Source of the DNA: Sulfurimonas sp. HSL3-7
Lineage (GTDB): Bacteria; Campylobacterota; Campylobacteria; Campylobacterales; Sulfurimonadaceae
Length of the DNA stretch: 64,000 nt
Assembly (NCBI RefSeq): GCF_039645985.1
Contig: NZ_CP147919.1
Location: 248,001-312,000 of the forward strand
Reading direction: 5' to 3'
Shown here piece after piece: positions 24,729-32,746 of the stretch. Positions within the stretch are counted from its first letter, which is position 1, and each line of letters opens with the position of its first letter. A model generated the notes under the pieces. It did not search any database. It was not told the origin of the DNA and saw only the letters and a program-made list of their open reading frames with translations. The translations under genes were made by a program, and so were the position numbers.

Positions 24729-24760
24729 CTGTTTCAGAAACAGTCAAAATAGGATATACT
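24729..24760 (+). promoter_or_regulatory. Promoter of the beta-carbonic anhydrase gene with overlapping palindrome
   Basis: TATACT (24755-24760) is the -10 box, and TTTCAG (24732-24737) at 17 nt is the -35 candidate. A perfect palindrome, CTGTTTC-A-GAAACAG (24729-24743), lies over the -35, a typical place for an operator. Confidence 0.5.
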
Positions 24761-24792
24761 TTTTAATATTTTGCTCTGTAAGGAAAGATGGT

Positions 24793-25437
24793 TTGGTCAC
24801 TGAAACATTGATTAAAGGGAATGAGCTCTTTCAAAAAAGCTATGTTAAATCTAATGAAAAAGAGTTAGTAAAACTGGCGAAACATGGGCAGCAACCAAAG
24901 GTTCTCTATATCGGTTGTTCAGACTCGCGTGTCATTCCCGACCTGATTATGCAATCCAAACCAGGCGATCTTTTTGTCATACGCAATGTAGGAAATTTTG
25001 TTGCCCCTTTCCGACCCGATGAAGATTATCACTCCACCGCTTCGGCAATAGAGTATGCGGTCAGTGTTTTGAAAGTCAAAGATATCATCATCTGCGGGCA
25101 CACACATTGCGGTGCCTGTGAAAGTCTTTTTGAGACGATAGATGATCCGGAGCTGATCCATACAAAACATTGGTTGAAACTCGGCGAAAAAGCGAAATCG
25201 ATGGCGTTGATCGCTCTGGGCCATAATGCGGAGAAAGAGAGGCTTCTTCGTCTGACGGAGCAGTTCTCTATCATCACGCAATTGGAACATCTTCTGACCT
25301 ACCCGTCGGTTCAGAGACGGGTCGACAGCGGTGAAGTCCATATTCATGGCTGGTATTATGATATTGAAAACGGGAATATAGACTATTATGATCCGGAAAA
25401 AAATCAATTTTTACCGATCAGTAGTTTGGAAGATTAG
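24793..25437 (+). CDS. Beta-carbonic anhydrase
   Basis: 214 residues, no signal peptide, so cytoplasmic. YIGCSDSRV carries the first zinc cysteine and the Asp/Arg dyad; CGHTHCGAC carries the His and second Cys ligands. NVGNFVAPF is a further family motif. It supplies bicarbonate or CO2 to carboxylating enzymes. The only start that keeps the N-terminus in frame is TTG at 24793, 7 nt after AGGAA (24781-24785). It stands apart from the alpha-type gene with its own promoter. Confidence 0.95.
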   Translation: MVTETLIKGNELFQKSYVKSNEKELVKLAKHGQQPKVLYIGCSDSRVIPDLIMQSKPGDLFVIRNVGNFVAPFRPDEDYHSTASAIEYAVSVLKVKDIIICGHTHCGACESLFETIDDPELIHTKHWLKLGEKAKSMALIALGHNAEKERLLRLTEQFSIITQLEHLLTYPSVQRRVDSGEVHIHGWYYDIENGNIDYYDPEKNQFLPISSLED

Positions 25438-25585
25438 TCCTCTCACTGACAAATATTGACACCTTTTTTTCTCTGCCGGCGTAAAGCAGACAAAACAACT
25501 TCCTTGTACAAGTACAGGTTCTGCTATTTTCTTTTTATCCATAAACATTCTGTATAATGCACCCACCCAATAACAAGGAACCAAA

Positions 25586-26947
25586 ATGTTCAAAAAAGTG
25601 CTGATTGCCGCTGCGGTTATTATCGCCCTGCTTGCTGCGCTGCCGTTGGTCGGAAATATGAGTGTCGAGAAAATGATCAATGAACGTGTTGCTATGCTCA
25701 ATGCGAACGGTGTGCAGGTCAAGCGCCAGGATAACGGGTCAACCTACCTGACAACCAGGAGCCATTACGAATTTGCGCTTGAGGATCCAGTCGCATTTGA
25801 GAATTATCTTAACAGTTTTTCTAAAACCCAGGTTCCGGCTTATCTGCATGCGATGCTTGACGATGTGGTGATGGCTGCCGACGTGACCTATTCAAACCTG
25901 CTGTACAATAATGATATCAGTCTCGACCTTTATCCGGTGGCTTTTTCGAAAGAGGCTGGCGATCGAATGAAGGCTGAAGATGCGACGCTTTATACGCAGA
26001 TGGTCGCGATGCTTGATAACAGAGAATTCATGTATCACATGGATTACAATATGGCCGCTTCAACGTTCAAAGGCAATATCAAAGACATTAATAAGAAGCT
26101 CGTTTTTCAAGACGGCAAGGCAGCGATGATCGTTTTTGAAGCGGCGACCTTTACGGGAAGCGGTACCCTGGTTGAACCTGACAGCATTGAACTGCATGTC
26201 AAAAATGCCGATGTTGATTTCTCTTTACCCGATGATGCTACGATGAAACTGACGCTTCATAACCTCAAAAGCAGCAGTACTTTCGGTGCAAAAAATAGTT
26301 TTGATCTTAACTATAAGGCGGATGCACTTCATTTCGCATTTGTAGACAGCCAGACGAATGTACATATTGATGCCTCCGAGATGACGACACTTTCTAAGTC
26401 AAAAGTCGAGAACGCCAAGCTGGCGATGACCGTTAATGCTAATGTAAAACATTTTAAACTTCAAGACCTAAATGGTTCACTGGAGTTAGAAAACTTTATG
26501 TTTGATATGGATGCGGATGACATTGATGAAGTGGCGTATGAATCATTCCAACAAGCTTCGGAACAGGTGGGTACCTCTTCTCAGCATACACTGCTGGCTT
26601 CATTAGGCGTGGTGGCAAAAGGATTTAACCTGCACGTGAACAAACTGAGTGTTGACAAGATCGCGATCAAGGATTCGGGTCTGATGAATGGTTTTGATCA
26701 TAAGGTCGATATCATCGTGAAAGAAGATGGCAACCTGATTCAAAAGATGCAGATGACACCGATGGCACTGCTGCAAAATATCGATATCAGTGCAAAACTG
26801 CAGTTCGCTTCCTCCTTTTACGACTTTATGCGGACGCAGGGGAATTTCAGCATGGCTGATATGTTTGCAAAGAAAGAGGGCGACGCTGTCCTCTTCGATA
26901 TCACGCTGCACGACGGTAAAGCAACTGTCAACGGTCAGAGTCTCTAA
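25586..26947 (+). CDS. DUF945-like periplasmic/membrane-anchored protein
   Basis: 453 residues. The start MFKKVLIAAAVIIALLAALPLVGN is a signal anchor. The remainder is beta-rich with repeated stretches such as FKGNIKDINKKL and LNGSLELENFMFDMD, as in the DUF945/YdgA group of AsmA-like proteins. No catalytic motif is seen. The function is unknown; the AsmA-like look would fit envelope lipid homeostasis, but this is a guess. The next gene has its own -10 box (TATAAT 26985-26990). Confidence 0.5.
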   Translation: MFKKVLIAAAVIIALLAALPLVGNMSVEKMINERVAMLNANGVQVKRQDNGSTYLTTRSHYEFALEDPVAFENYLNSFSKTQVPAYLHAMLDDVVMAADVTYSNLLYNNDISLDLYPVAFSKEAGDRMKAEDATLYTQMVAMLDNREFMYHMDYNMAASTFKGNIKDINKKLVFQDGKAAMIVFEAATFTGSGTLVEPDSIELHVKNADVDFSLPDDATMKLTLHNLKSSSTFGAKNSFDLNYKADALHFAFVDSQTNVHIDASEMTTLSKSKVENAKLAMTVNANVKHFKLQDLNGSLELENFMFDMDADDIDEVAYESFQQASEQVGTSSQHTLLASLGVVAKGFNLHVNKLSVDKIAIKDSGLMNGFDHKVDIIVKEDGNLIQKMQMTPMALLQNIDISAKLQFASSFYDFMRTQGNFSMADMFAKKEGDAVLFDITLHDGKATVNGQSL

Positions 26948-27010
26948 CGAGTTCTCTTCGCTTTTTCGAAAGCATCCGCTATGGTATAATCCGTTCAAAA
27001 AAGTACGCCT

Positions 27011-28510
27011 TTGAAACAACTGCTGTTTTTACTTTTTCCACTCTTTTTGGCTGCTTCGACCCTCCATCTGAGCACCTCTTCCAACCCGTCGCGGATTAAT
27101 CCCATTTTGGCGACCGATGCAGCTAGTTCGGAGATCGCAGGCCACATCTTCAACGGCTTGGTCAAATATGATAAAGACGGTAAGCAGATTATCGGGGATC
27201 TGGCAGAGAACTTCTATTTTGAAGACAATGTCACGCTTGTATTTAAACTGCGCGACGGGGTTAAATGGCAAGACGGGGCACCCTTTAGCGCACAAGATGT
27301 GCTTTTTACCTATGAACTGATCAATTCACCTCAGGTGGTCTCACCCTATACGTCGAACTTCCGCATGGTAAAATCGGTGGAGATTGTGAATGACCTAACG
27401 TTAAGGGTCGTCTATACAAAACCCTATTTTAAAGCACTTGAGCTATGGATGAGCGGTGTTTTGCCCTACCATCTGCTTAAAGATGAGAAGCGTATTATGA
27501 GCTCGGACTTTAATACCCATCCTGTCGGAACGGGCCCTTACCGCTTAAGCAAACTTGAATTCTCTAAAAATATTGAGCTCGATGCCTATAGCGAGTACTT
27601 TGAACACCGACCCAAAATCGATAAGATCATCTATCATGTTGTTCCCGATGCGAATACACGTTTTTTGATGCTCAAGACAAAAAAGGTGGATATCGGCACA
27701 CTTGAAGCAATACAGATTGAACGGCAGATAGAGAAGAGTTTTTTCAATGATTTCAAGGTGATCGAAGAGATCGCACATGCCTACACCTACCTGGGGTTTA
27801 ACCTCAGACACAAGAAGTTTCAAGATCCGCGTGTGCGCGAAGCACTCTCTTTGGCTGTTGACAGAGAGGAACTGGTCGATATTTTGTTTATGGGACACGG
27901 GCAGGTCTGCACGGGGCCGTTCCTGCCGGGCGGTCCAGCGTTTAACAGCGAGGTCAAAGCGCCTGTCCCCGATTTAGAACGCGCTGTTGCACTCTTAAAA
28001 GAGGCGGGATATGATAAAAACAACCCGCTCAGCTTCGAGATAGCCACGTCAAATTCAAGTCCGATCCGTCCGTATGCAGCAGAGATCCTGCAGCATCAGC
28101 TTGCCAAGGCGGGTGTTGAGGTAACGCTTCGTGTGATGGAGTGGCAGGCTTTTTTAAATACGGTGGTTTTTCCCAGAGAGTTTGAGACAGTACTGCTCGG
28201 CTGGTCACTCTCCCTTTCGCCTGATCCCTATCTCTTATGGCACAGTGAAAGCGACAAGCAGGGCGGTTTTAATTTTATCGGCTATCACAACAAGAAAGTG
28301 GATAAGTTGATCGAAACGATGCAGGGAACTGTTGAGCGGGATAGACTTGCAAAGATCCAGCAGGAGATCTTTGCGGATGTGGTGAATGACAACCCCTATA
28401 TGTTTCTGTTTATCCCTAACGCGATTACCGTAGTCGATAAAAAGATCAAGTATATCGAACCAGCGATAAACGGTATTTGGCACAATTACATAGAGTGGGA
28501 AATAGAGTAG
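27011..28510 (+). CDS. Peptide/oligopeptide ABC transporter substrate-binding protein (SBP_bac_5)
   Basis: 499 residues with a signal peptide (LLFLLFPLFLAAST). Family 5 solute-binding signatures are clear: ISSEIAGHIFNGLVKYD-type start of domain I, DGVKWQDGAPFSAQDVLFTYE, GTGPYRL, and RVREALSLAVDREELV. It would bind peptides or similar solutes in the periplasm for an ABC importer, but no permease or ATPase gene is nearby. The start is TTG at 27011, about 20 nt after TATAAT at 26985-26990, without a good ribosome site. Confidence 0.9.
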   Translation: MKQLLFLLFPLFLAASTLHLSTSSNPSRINPILATDAASSEIAGHIFNGLVKYDKDGKQIIGDLAENFYFEDNVTLVFKLRDGVKWQDGAPFSAQDVLFTYELINSPQVVSPYTSNFRMVKSVEIVNDLTLRVVYTKPYFKALELWMSGVLPYHLLKDEKRIMSSDFNTHPVGTGPYRLSKLEFSKNIELDAYSEYFEHRPKIDKIIYHVVPDANTRFLMLKTKKVDIGTLEAIQIERQIEKSFFNDFKVIEEIAHAYTYLGFNLRHKKFQDPRVREALSLAVDREELVDILFMGHGQVCTGPFLPGGPAFNSEVKAPVPDLERAVALLKEAGYDKNNPLSFEIATSNSSPIRPYAAEILQHQLAKAGVEVTLRVMEWQAFLNTVVFPREFETVLLGWSLSLSPDPYLLWHSESDKQGGFNFIGYHNKKVDKLIETMQGTVERDRLAKIQQEIFADVVNDNPYMFLFIPNAITVVDKKIKYIEPAINGIWHNYIEWEIE

Positions 28511-28548
28511 TAGTAGCACTATTTTCTCTAAAGTGGAAGGAAATACAT

Positions 28549-29184
28549 TTGACAATTTTATTTGATTTAGACGGGACGCTTATCGATTCGACGGAAGCGA
28601 TATTGGAGAGTTTTCATAACTCATTTGATCTGCATAAACATCCCCATCCCAAGGATGAAGAGATCAAGGCATTGATAGGGCATCCATTGGATGTGATGTA
28701 TGCAGAGTTGGGCATCGAAGAAGCGAAGGTCTGGGACTTTGTCCACACCTATAAAGAGCATTATCGCGAGATATCAACACAGAAAACAGTACTCCTGCCT
28801 GAAGCGATAGAAGCTGTTGAAGAGGCCAAGAAATTTGCCCGTCTCGGAATCGTTACGACCAAGACCGGAAAATACTCTCGCGTACTGATGGAACATTTCG
28901 GATTGATGCACCATTTTGATGTATTGATCGGTCGAGAAGATGTCCAAAACCCGAAGCCTCATGCCGAACCGATAGACAGAGCAATAGCGCAGATGCAGGG
29001 AGTAAAAGAAAAATGCTGGATGATAGGCGATACCCGTCTGGACATTGCTTCTGCTAACAACGCGGGGATCAAGAGCATCGGGGTTCTGAGCGGTTATGAT
29101 AATCTGGAGCAATTACAAACATTAACTAATATTATCGAAAATAATGCTCTACAAGCTGTCAAATACATCGCAAAACTGGCATAA
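28549..29184 (+). CDS. HAD-family phosphatase (phosphoglycolate phosphatase-like)
   Basis: 211 residues. The catalytic aspartates are in LFDLDGTLIDST (residues 4-15), followed by the cap domain, motif II threonine in IVTTKTGK, the motif III lysine in NPKPHAEP and motif IV MIGDTRLDIASANNAG. This is subfamily IA, like Gph. The start is TTG at 28549 directly at the first motif, with GGAAGGAAA ahead of it. An upstream open stretch lies inside the previous gene and is not conserved-looking. Confidence 0.88.
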   Translation: MTILFDLDGTLIDSTEAILESFHNSFDLHKHPHPKDEEIKALIGHPLDVMYAELGIEEAKVWDFVHTYKEHYREISTQKTVLLPEAIEAVEEAKKFARLGIVTTKTGKYSRVLMEHFGLMHHFDVLIGREDVQNPKPHAEPIDRAIAQMQGVKEKCWMIGDTRLDIASANNAGIKSIGVLSGYDNLEQLQTLTNIIENNALQAVKYIAKLA

Positions 29185-29264
29185 TTGTGACGTTAACACC
29201 ACCCTTTTTTCTAAGCAAAAAAGGTGAAGCTAGATTTAAGAGCAAAATACATAAAATGCTAGCA

Positions 29265-29287
29265 TATATAGAATTATGAATAATTCT
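29265..29287 (+). promoter_or_regulatory. -10-like box and 18-bp palindrome upstream of porC
   Basis: AGAATTAT-GA-ATAATTCT (29270-29287) is a perfect palindrome with 8-nt arms, directly after a TATATA box (29265-29270). A palindrome at the expected transcription start is a good position for a repressor. The ribosome site of porC (AAGGAG) follows. Confidence 0.45.
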
Positions 29288-29311
29288 TTGTAATCAATTT
29301 AAGGAGAATTC

Positions 29312-29869
29312 ATGCTAGAGATTAGATGGCACAGTCGTGCGGGTCAGGGTGCGGTAACTGGTGCCAAAGGTTTAGCTGATGTTATTTCAACAACAGGGAA
29401 GCATGTTCAAGCATTCGCATTTTACGGCTCTGCAAAACGCGGTGCGGCAATGACAGCCTATAACCGCGTCGATGAAGCACCAATCATGAATCATGAAAAA
29501 TATATGGAACCTGATTATGTCTTTGTAATCGATCCGGCTCTTGTTTATACAACTGATGTTACGGTTAATGCAAAAGAGAACACGGTATTTATTATTACAA
29601 CACATATGAGTACGGAAGAACTGGTCGCATCTCAACCAAAACTTGAAGGTAAGACAGTCTACACGGTTGACTGCATCAAGATCGCACAAGAGACTATCGG
29701 CCGTGCTATTCCAAACACACCAATGTTAGGTGCATTTATGAAGATCTCTAAGATGTATGACATCGAGTTTTTTAAAGAAAGTATGCAAAGAATTCTTGCA
29801 AAACTGCCACAGAAGATTGTTGACGCAAATATGCTTGCTATCCAACGTGCGTATGATGAAGTGAAATAA
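29312..29869 (+). CDS. porC: Pyruvate:ferredoxin oxidoreductase gamma subunit
   Basis: 185 residues. IRWHSRAGQGAVTGAKGLADV and FAFYGSAKRGAAMTAY are signatures of the gamma domain (POR family) of 2-oxoacid:acceptor oxidoreductases. With the three following genes it forms the four-subunit PFOR which links pyruvate and acetyl-CoA + CO2 with low-potential electrons; in autotrophic Campylobacterota it works as pyruvate synthase next to the reductive TCA cycle. The gene order porCDAB is the one known in Helicobacter and relatives. Confidence 0.95.
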   Translation: MLEIRWHSRAGQGAVTGAKGLADVISTTGKHVQAFAFYGSAKRGAAMTAYNRVDEAPIMNHEKYMEPDYVFVIDPALVYTTDVTVNAKENTVFIITTHMSTEELVASQPKLEGKTVYTVDCIKIAQETIGRAIPNTPMLGAFMKISKMYDIEFFKESMQRILAKLPQKIVDANMLAIQRAYDEVK

Positions 29870-29879
29870 GGAGCAATAG

Positions 29880-30275
29880 ATGCAAAATAACGGATGGGAT
29901 GAATTTGAAATCGGCGCTATGCTTCGTTCATTTGACGGAGAAGTCAAAGATATCGCGACAACACCTCAAGAAGATCGTAATTACTCAAGTAATAACTCGT
30001 TTACAGCGAGTGTAGCAGACTGGCGTATTGAAAAACCGATATTCAACAAAGATTACTGTATTGATTGTCAATTTTGTTGGATCTATTGTCCCGATATTTC
30101 AATTATTTCTCGTGACAAGAAGATGATCGGTATCGATATGGATCACTGTAAAGGATGCGGCATCTGTGTAGAGGTTTGTCCTACAAACCCTAAATCACTA
30201 TTGATGTTCCCGGAACAAGCAGATGAAGAGGCAGAACTTGCTGGTTGGCCTGAGAAAGATAAAGGGGAAAAATAA
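29880..30275 (+). CDS. porD: Pyruvate:ferredoxin oxidoreductase delta (ferredoxin-like) subunit
   Basis: 131 residues. Two [4Fe-4S] binding motifs: CIDCQFCWIYCP (about 61-72) and CKGCGICVEVCP (about 91-102). The 60-residue N-terminal extension before the first cluster is usual for PorD of this group. It carries electrons between the thiamine diphosphate centre in PorB and an external ferredoxin or flavodoxin. The stop and the next start share bases (AATAATGG). Confidence 0.95.
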   Translation: MQNNGWDEFEIGAMLRSFDGEVKDIATTPQEDRNYSSNNSFTASVADWRIEKPIFNKDYCIDCQFCWIYCPDISIISRDKKMIGIDMDHCKGCGICVEVCPTNPKSLLMFPEQADEEAELAGWPEKDKGEK

Positions 30276-31498
30276 TGGCATTTGATAAAATGGAATTACG
30301 TGACGTTGAAGTATGGGACGGTAACTTTGCCGCGGCGCAAGCTATGCGCCAAGTACAGATCGATGTCGTTGCAGCATATCCGATTACGCCGTCAACACCG
30401 ATTGTTGAAGGTTATGCAAAGTTTTTAGCTGACGGTTATGTCGAAGGCGAATTTGTAATGGTTGAGTCTGAACATGCTGCTATGTCAGGATGTATCGGTG
30501 CTTCTGCTGCCGGTGGGCGTGTCGCAACAGCGACGTCAAGTCAAGGTTTTGCCTTGATGGTTGAAACGTTGTACCAGGCATCCGGTATGCGTTTGCCGAT
30601 CATCCTTAACGTTGTTAACCGCGCACTTGCGGCACCGCTTAATGTTAATGGTGACCACTCTGACATGTACCTGGGCCGCGATAGCGGTTGGATTCAGCTT
30701 GATGCGTACTCTCCGCAAGAAGCATACGACTTGAACTTTATCGCTTTTAGAGTAGCTGAAGATCATGATGTACGTCTTCCATGTATGGTTCACCAGGATG
30801 GTTTCATGACGTCACACACGGCACAAGGTGTAAATACGTTGACTGATGATCAAGCGTACGGTTTTGTCGGAGACTTTAAACCGATGAACGATATGCTTGA
30901 CTTTGACCACCCGGTTACTCACGGTGTTCAGACGGAAGAAGATTGGCACTTTGAGCACAAAGCGCGTCAGCACAATGACCTGATGACAAAAGTACTGCCA
31001 AAAGTTCAAGCTGCGTTTGATGACTTTGAAGCATTGACAGGCCGCAAATACAACATTGTTGAATCGTATGATATGGACGATGCAGATGTTGCTGTTATCT
31101 GTATGGGTACTTCGGTTGAGACAGCGCGTGAAGTTGCCAAGGAGATGCGTACACAAGGTATAAAAGCAGGTGTCGTCGGTCTTCGTGTATTCCGTCCATT
31201 CCCGTTTGAACAGATTAAAGAAGCACTTAAGGGTGCTAAAGCGATCGCTACACTTGACCGTTCATCTCCAAATGGCGCACCGGGTGCTCTTTTCAACGAG
31301 ATTGCAGGAACACTTTACAATACTGAGAGTCGTGCACTTCTTTCCGGTTATGTTTACGGTCTTGGCGGGCGTGATTTGACTAAACAACACCTTGTTGACC
31401 TTTACACGGAACTTCAGGCGAATGTTGATGCCGGTAAAGTAACAACACCACTACAACAGTTTATCGGCGTTCGCGGTCCGAAACTGGCATTTTTATAG
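30275..31498 (+). CDS. porA: Pyruvate:ferredoxin oxidoreductase alpha subunit
   Basis: 407 residues. VAAYPITPSTPIVEGYA and the segment SEHAAMSGCIGASAAGGRVATATSSQG are typical of the alpha subunit, containing the pyrimidine-binding part for thiamine diphosphate. LDRSSPNGAPGALFNEI near the C-terminus is also conserved. Third gene of porCDAB. Confidence 0.95.
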   Translation: MAFDKMELRDVEVWDGNFAAAQAMRQVQIDVVAAYPITPSTPIVEGYAKFLADGYVEGEFVMVESEHAAMSGCIGASAAGGRVATATSSQGFALMVETLYQASGMRLPIILNVVNRALAAPLNVNGDHSDMYLGRDSGWIQLDAYSPQEAYDLNFIAFRVAEDHDVRLPCMVHQDGFMTSHTAQGVNTLTDDQAYGFVGDFKPMNDMLDFDHPVTHGVQTEEDWHFEHKARQHNDLMTKVLPKVQAAFDDFEALTGRKYNIVESYDMDDADVAVICMGTSVETAREVAKEMRTQGIKAGVVGLRVFRPFPFEQIKEALKGAKAIATLDRSSPNGAPGALFNEIAGTLYNTESRALLSGYVYGLGGRDLTKQHLVDLYTELQANVDAGKVTTPLQQFIGVRGPKLAFL

Positions 31499-31507
31499 GA
31501 GAACAGT

Positions 31508-32464
31508 ATGAGTGAAATTAAAAAAATTAAAAACTTAAAAGAGTTCTCGACATCAGCGGACCGTTTCGAAGGTGCAAACCTTCTTTGTCCGGGATGTGCG
31601 CACTCTATTATTGTACGTGAAGTACTGAATGCAACGAATGATGATCTGGTTCTTGCAGCATCAACGGGTTGTCTTGAAGTATGTACAGCGGTTTACCCAT
31701 ATACATCGTGGGATGCTTCATGGATTCATATCGGCTTTGAAAATGGATCGACTGCTGTTGCCGGTGCAGAAGCAATGCACAAAGCACTTAAAACGAAAGG
31801 GCGATTGAAACAACCGGATCGCAACCCTAAGTTTGTTGCTTTTGGTGGTGATGGTGCCTCTTATGATATCGGTTTCCAATGGATTTCAGGATGTTTTGAA
31901 CGTGGTCATGACATGATGTACGTTGTACTTGACAATGAAGTCTATGCGAACACAGGCGGGCAGCGTTCATCGTCTACACCGATCGGTTCATCTGCTACAA
32001 CATCACCTGCAGGTCGCGTTAGTTACGGTGAAAAGCAGAACAAAAAAGATATGATGGCCATTATGGCGGCACACGGTTCGCCATACGTTGCGCAAGTCTC
32101 TCCAAATAAATGGAAAGATATGGTCAAGAAGATCCAACACGGTATGTCAGTAGAAGGTCCGGTATTTATCAATGCCGTTTCAGCCTGTACAACGGAATGG
32201 AAATTTGCCCCTGAAGATACAATGGCAATTACGGACCTTGCAACCGATTCCCTCGTATTCCCGCTGTATGAGATCATCAACGGGACAGAGCTGAACATCA
32301 CGTACCGTCCTAAAAATGTTGTACCGGTAGAAGAATACCTTGCTGCACAGGGCCGTTTCAAGCACCTTTTCAAAGATGAATACAAATATCTTATTAAAGA
32401 GTGGCAAGAGCGCGTAGATGCAAAATGGGACTATCTGCAACGCCGCGAAGAAGCACGCGTTTAA
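31508..32464 (+). CDS. porB: Pyruvate:ferredoxin oxidoreductase beta subunit
   Basis: 318 residues. It binds thiamine diphosphate and the proximal [4Fe-4S] cluster. LLCPGCAHSIIV gives two cysteines, further ones are in STGCLEVC and near NAVSACTTEW. FGGDGASYDIGFQW and DNEVYANTGGQRSS form the GDG...N diphosphate/Mg motif. The porCDAB genes are packed with 9-10 nt gaps or overlaps. A 106-nt repeat begins in its stop codon. Confidence 0.95.
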   Translation: MSEIKKIKNLKEFSTSADRFEGANLLCPGCAHSIIVREVLNATNDDLVLAASTGCLEVCTAVYPYTSWDASWIHIGFENGSTAVAGAEAMHKALKTKGRLKQPDRNPKFVAFGGDGASYDIGFQWISGCFERGHDMMYVVLDNEVYANTGGQRSSSTPIGSSATTSPAGRVSYGEKQNKKDMMAIMAAHGSPYVAQVSPNKWKDMVKKIQHGMSVEGPVFINAVSACTTEWKFAPEDTMAITDLATDSLVFPLYEIINGTELNITYRPKNVVPVEEYLAAQGRFKHLFKDEYKYLIKEWQERVDAKWDYLQRREEARV

Positions 32465-32568
32465 AAGTTCCAGCTTCGGCACATCTTGCACCGGACTGCG
32501 GCGCTCGACGCACATCAGTGCGCCTTCGGCCTTAGTTCGGCACAATCTGCACCCAATCTGAAACTTTT
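32463..32568 (+). repeat. 106-nt structured intergenic repeat, copy 2
   Basis: Second copy of the element at 7053-7158, of the same length and again starting within the stop codon of the gene before it (porB). The ends AAAAGTTCCAG and CTGAAACTTTT pair with one mismatch. It shares CATCTTGCACCGGA and CAGTGCGC with copy 1, while most differences between the copies lie between these blocks. Confidence 0.6.
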
Positions 32569-32606
32569 CAAGTTCAGGTGGGGATAAGATGGGTTTTGCC
32601 ATCTTT

Positions 32607-32746
32607 CACTATTCACTATTCACTATTCACTATTCACTATTCACTATTCACTATTCACTATTCACTATTCACTATTCACTATTCACTATTCACTATTCAC
32701 TATTCACTATTCACTATTCACTATTCACTATTCACTATTCACTATT
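32607..32746. repeat. Perfect tandem repeat, 20 copies of CACTATT
   Basis: The heptamer CACTATT is repeated 20 times without a break (140 nt). It ends exactly at the stop codon of the DUF4139 gene on the minus strand. Read on the plus strand the repeat is open in all frames (HYSLFTI), giving a false coding frame; on the minus strand every frame meets a stop. Perfect identity suggests recent expansion and likely length variation between strains. Confidence 0.97.

Noticed and set aside
32607-32746. The heptamer array as a CRISPR array
   Set aside because: It is a simple head-to-tail heptamer with no spacers and no cas genes nearby.
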